Below, piece by piece: positions 62,777 through 64,000 of a stretch of 64,000 bases of DNA. The stretch spans positions 1,984,001-2,048,000 of the forward strand of contig NZ_CP094264.1 in assembly GCF_023614235.1 (NCBI RefSeq). The letters are read 5' to 3'. How positions within the stretch are numbered: position 1 is the first letter of the stretch; the number at the start of each line of letters is the position of its first letter. The notes beneath the pieces were generated by a model. The model saw only the letters and a list, made by a program, of their open reading frames with translations. It had not been told where the DNA came from and made no database searches. Source of the DNA: Streptomyces sp. MRC013 (GTDB lineage Bacteria > Actinomycetota > Actinomycetes > Streptomycetales > Streptomycetaceae). A program made the position numbers and the translations under genes.

Positions 62777-63510
62777 GAGTACGACCTCCGCTGGTCCGGA
62801 GCCGGGATCTGGGCGCCCTTGTACTCGACGGGGATGCCGCCGAGGGGGTAGTCCTTGCGCTGCGGGAAGCCCTGCCAGTCGTCCGGCATCATGATCCGGG
62901 TGAGGGCCGGGTGGCCGTCGAAGACCAGCCCGAAGAAGTCGTACGTCTCGCGCTCGTGCCAGTCGTTGGTCGGGTAGACGGGGACGAGGGACGGGACGTG
63001 CGGGTCGTGGTCGGGCGCGCTGACCTCCAGCCGCAGGCGCCGCCCGTGGGTGATCGAGCGCAGGTGGTGGACGGCGTGCAGCTCGCGGCCCTCGTCGCCG
63101 GGGTAGTGGACGCCGCTGACGCCCAGGCACAGCTCGAAGCGGAGGGCGGGGTCGTCGCGCAGGGTGCGGGCGACGCGGACGAGGTGCTCGCGCGCGATGT
63201 GGAAGGTGAGTTCGCCCCGGTCGACGACGGTCTTCTCGATGGCGTTCTCCGGGACGACGCCCTGTTCCTCCAGGGCGCCCTCCAGCTCGTCGGCGACCTC
63301 GTCGAAGTACCCCCCGTAGGGGCGGGCGGACGGGCCGGGGAGGCGGATCGAGCGGACGAGGCCGCCGTAGCCGGAGGTGTCCTGGCCGTGCGCGGCGCCG
63401 AACATGCCGCGCTGGACGCGGATCTCCTCGCCGAGGTCCCCGCGCTGGCCGGGGAGGTTCTGCGCGCCGATCTCCTCGTCGGGATTCGGCTTGCTCGACT
63501 GGTCGGTCAC
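62773..63510 (-). CDS. nuoC: NADH-quinone oxidoreductase subunit C
   Basis: 30-kDa subunit of the connecting arm. 245 residues from GTG at 63510 ([20 protein letters not shown]). The signature is [20 protein letters not shown] followed by [20 protein letters not shown]. An N-terminal region of about 75 residues precedes the core. Normal length, in contrast with the long-tailed NuoC2. Overlaps nuoB and nuoD by four bases each. Confidence 0.96.
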   Translation of the reverse strand: MTDQSSKPNPDEEIGAQNLPGQRGDLGEEIRVQRGMFGAAHGQDTSGYGGLVRSIRLPGPSARPYGGYFDEVADELEGALEEQGVVPENAIEKTVVDRGELTFHIAREHLVRVARTLRDDPALRFELCLGVSGVHYPGDEGRELHAVHHLRSITHGRRLRLEVSAPDHDPHVPSLVPVYPTNDWHERETYDFFGLVFDGHPALTRIMMPDDWQGFPQRKDYPLGGIPVEYKGAQIPAPDQRRSYS

Positions 63511-64000
63511 CGCAGCAGCCCCTTCATCTCGATCGTCGGGAGGGCCTTGAGCGCCGCCTCCTCCGCCTCGCGGGCCGCTTCGCGCGCGTTGACGCCGAGC
63601 TTGGACGACTGGATCTTCTGGTGGAGCTTGAGGATCGCGTCCAGCAGCATCTCGGGGCGGGGCGGGCAGCCGGGCAGGTAGATGTCGACCGGTACGACGT
63701 GGTCGACGCCCTGCACGATCGCGTAGTTGTTGAACATGCCCCCGGAGGAGGCGCAGACGCCCATGGAGATCACCCACTTCGGGTCGGGCATCTGGTCGTA
63801 GACCTGGCGCAGGACCGGGGCCATCTTCTGGCTGACCCGGCCGGCCACGATCATCAGGTCGGCCTGGCGCGGCGAGCCGCGGAAGACCTCCATCCCGAAC
63901 CGCGCCAGGTCGTACCGCCCGGCGCCGGTGGTCATCATCTCGATGGCGCAGCAGGCGAGGCCGAAGGTCGCGGGGAAGAGCGACGACTTGCGCACCCATC
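63507..64000 (-). CDS. nuoB: NADH-quinone oxidoreductase subunit B, 5' end beyond the window
   Basis: Cluster N2 subunit. The visible 164 residues run from [20 protein letters not shown] to IEMKGLLR; about 20 N-terminal residues are missing, since the family is near 184. The four cluster Cys are present ([29 protein letters not shown]). The protein differs clearly from NuoB2 in this window. It opens the visible part of the main operon; nuoA should lie just outside. Confidence 0.96.
   Translation of the reverse strand, partial: WVRKSSLFPATFGLACCAIEMMTTGAGRYDLARFGMEVFRGSPRQADLMIVAGRVSQKMAPVLRQVYDQMPDPKWVISMGVCASSGGMFNNYAIVQGVDHVVPVDIYLPGCPPRPEMLLDAILKLHQKIQSSKLGVNAREAAREAEEAALKALPTIEMKGLLR

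Overview
The window is a single chromosomal stretch of a Streptomyces-type actinomycete. Base composition is extremely GC-rich, with G or C at nearly every third codon position. GTG starts are common and rpoB uses TTG. The gene order is the conserved streptomycete core around rpoBC and nuo, and encoded proteins such as RpoB, RpoC, AspC, MurB and RpmG are recognisably streptomycete. I see no phage, integrase, IS element, CRISPR array or biosynthetic cluster.

Layout. (1) 1-10000, minus strand, transcription and translation core: tRNA-Trp, secE, nusG, rplK-rplA, rplJ-rplL, rpoB and the first 407 codons of rpoC. Hairpins lie after nusG, rplA and rplL, in the rplJ leader and between rpoB and rpoC. 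(2) 10261-18560: aspC and add on the plus strand; rpmG, two MaoC-type dehydratase genes (hadA/hadB-like) and murB on the minus strand; tRNA-Thr, tRNA-Met and tRNA-Tyr; an amidohydrolase-like protein that has lost catalytic residues; an NAD(P)-binding protein; and yajQ. (3) 18561-22524: a truncated alkB relic running in frame into an APC permease, a SMI1-like protein and an HtpX protease. (4) 22682-32854, minus strand: a second, incomplete complex I cluster (nuoA2 B2 C2 H2 I2 J2 K2 L2 M2 N2) with no D, E, F or G. (5) 33037-39574: a two-component pair, 2-oxoacid:ferredoxin oxidoreductase korAB and rarD. (6) 39663-48167: two tandem secreted PLAT-like proteins, a 30-bp minisatellite, a secreted M28 aminopeptidase, a LolA/RseB-like membrane-anchored protein, a polyprenyl diphosphate synthase, fumarylacetoacetase and a secreted protein of unknown function. 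(7) 48305-64000, minus strand: the main complex I operon nuoB-N, with nuoB cut by the window edge.

How it works together. The left third builds ribosomes and RNA polymerase. The right two thirds is an energy island: a full NADH:menaquinone oxidoreductase, a second partial one, a ferredoxin-reducing oxoacid oxidoreductase and a prenyl synthase plausibly making the menaquinone side chain.

Quality note. rpoB, nuoH, nuoD and nuoI2, and probably nuoI, each carry a one-base shift in a run of five or six G/C. All are conserved and several essential, so these look like homopolymer length errors in the sequence rather than biology. I did not find a convincing undescribed multi-gene system. The least explained items are the PLAT pair, the secreted His-containing protein, the 300-residue disordered tail of NuoC2 and the catalytically stripped amidohydrolase.
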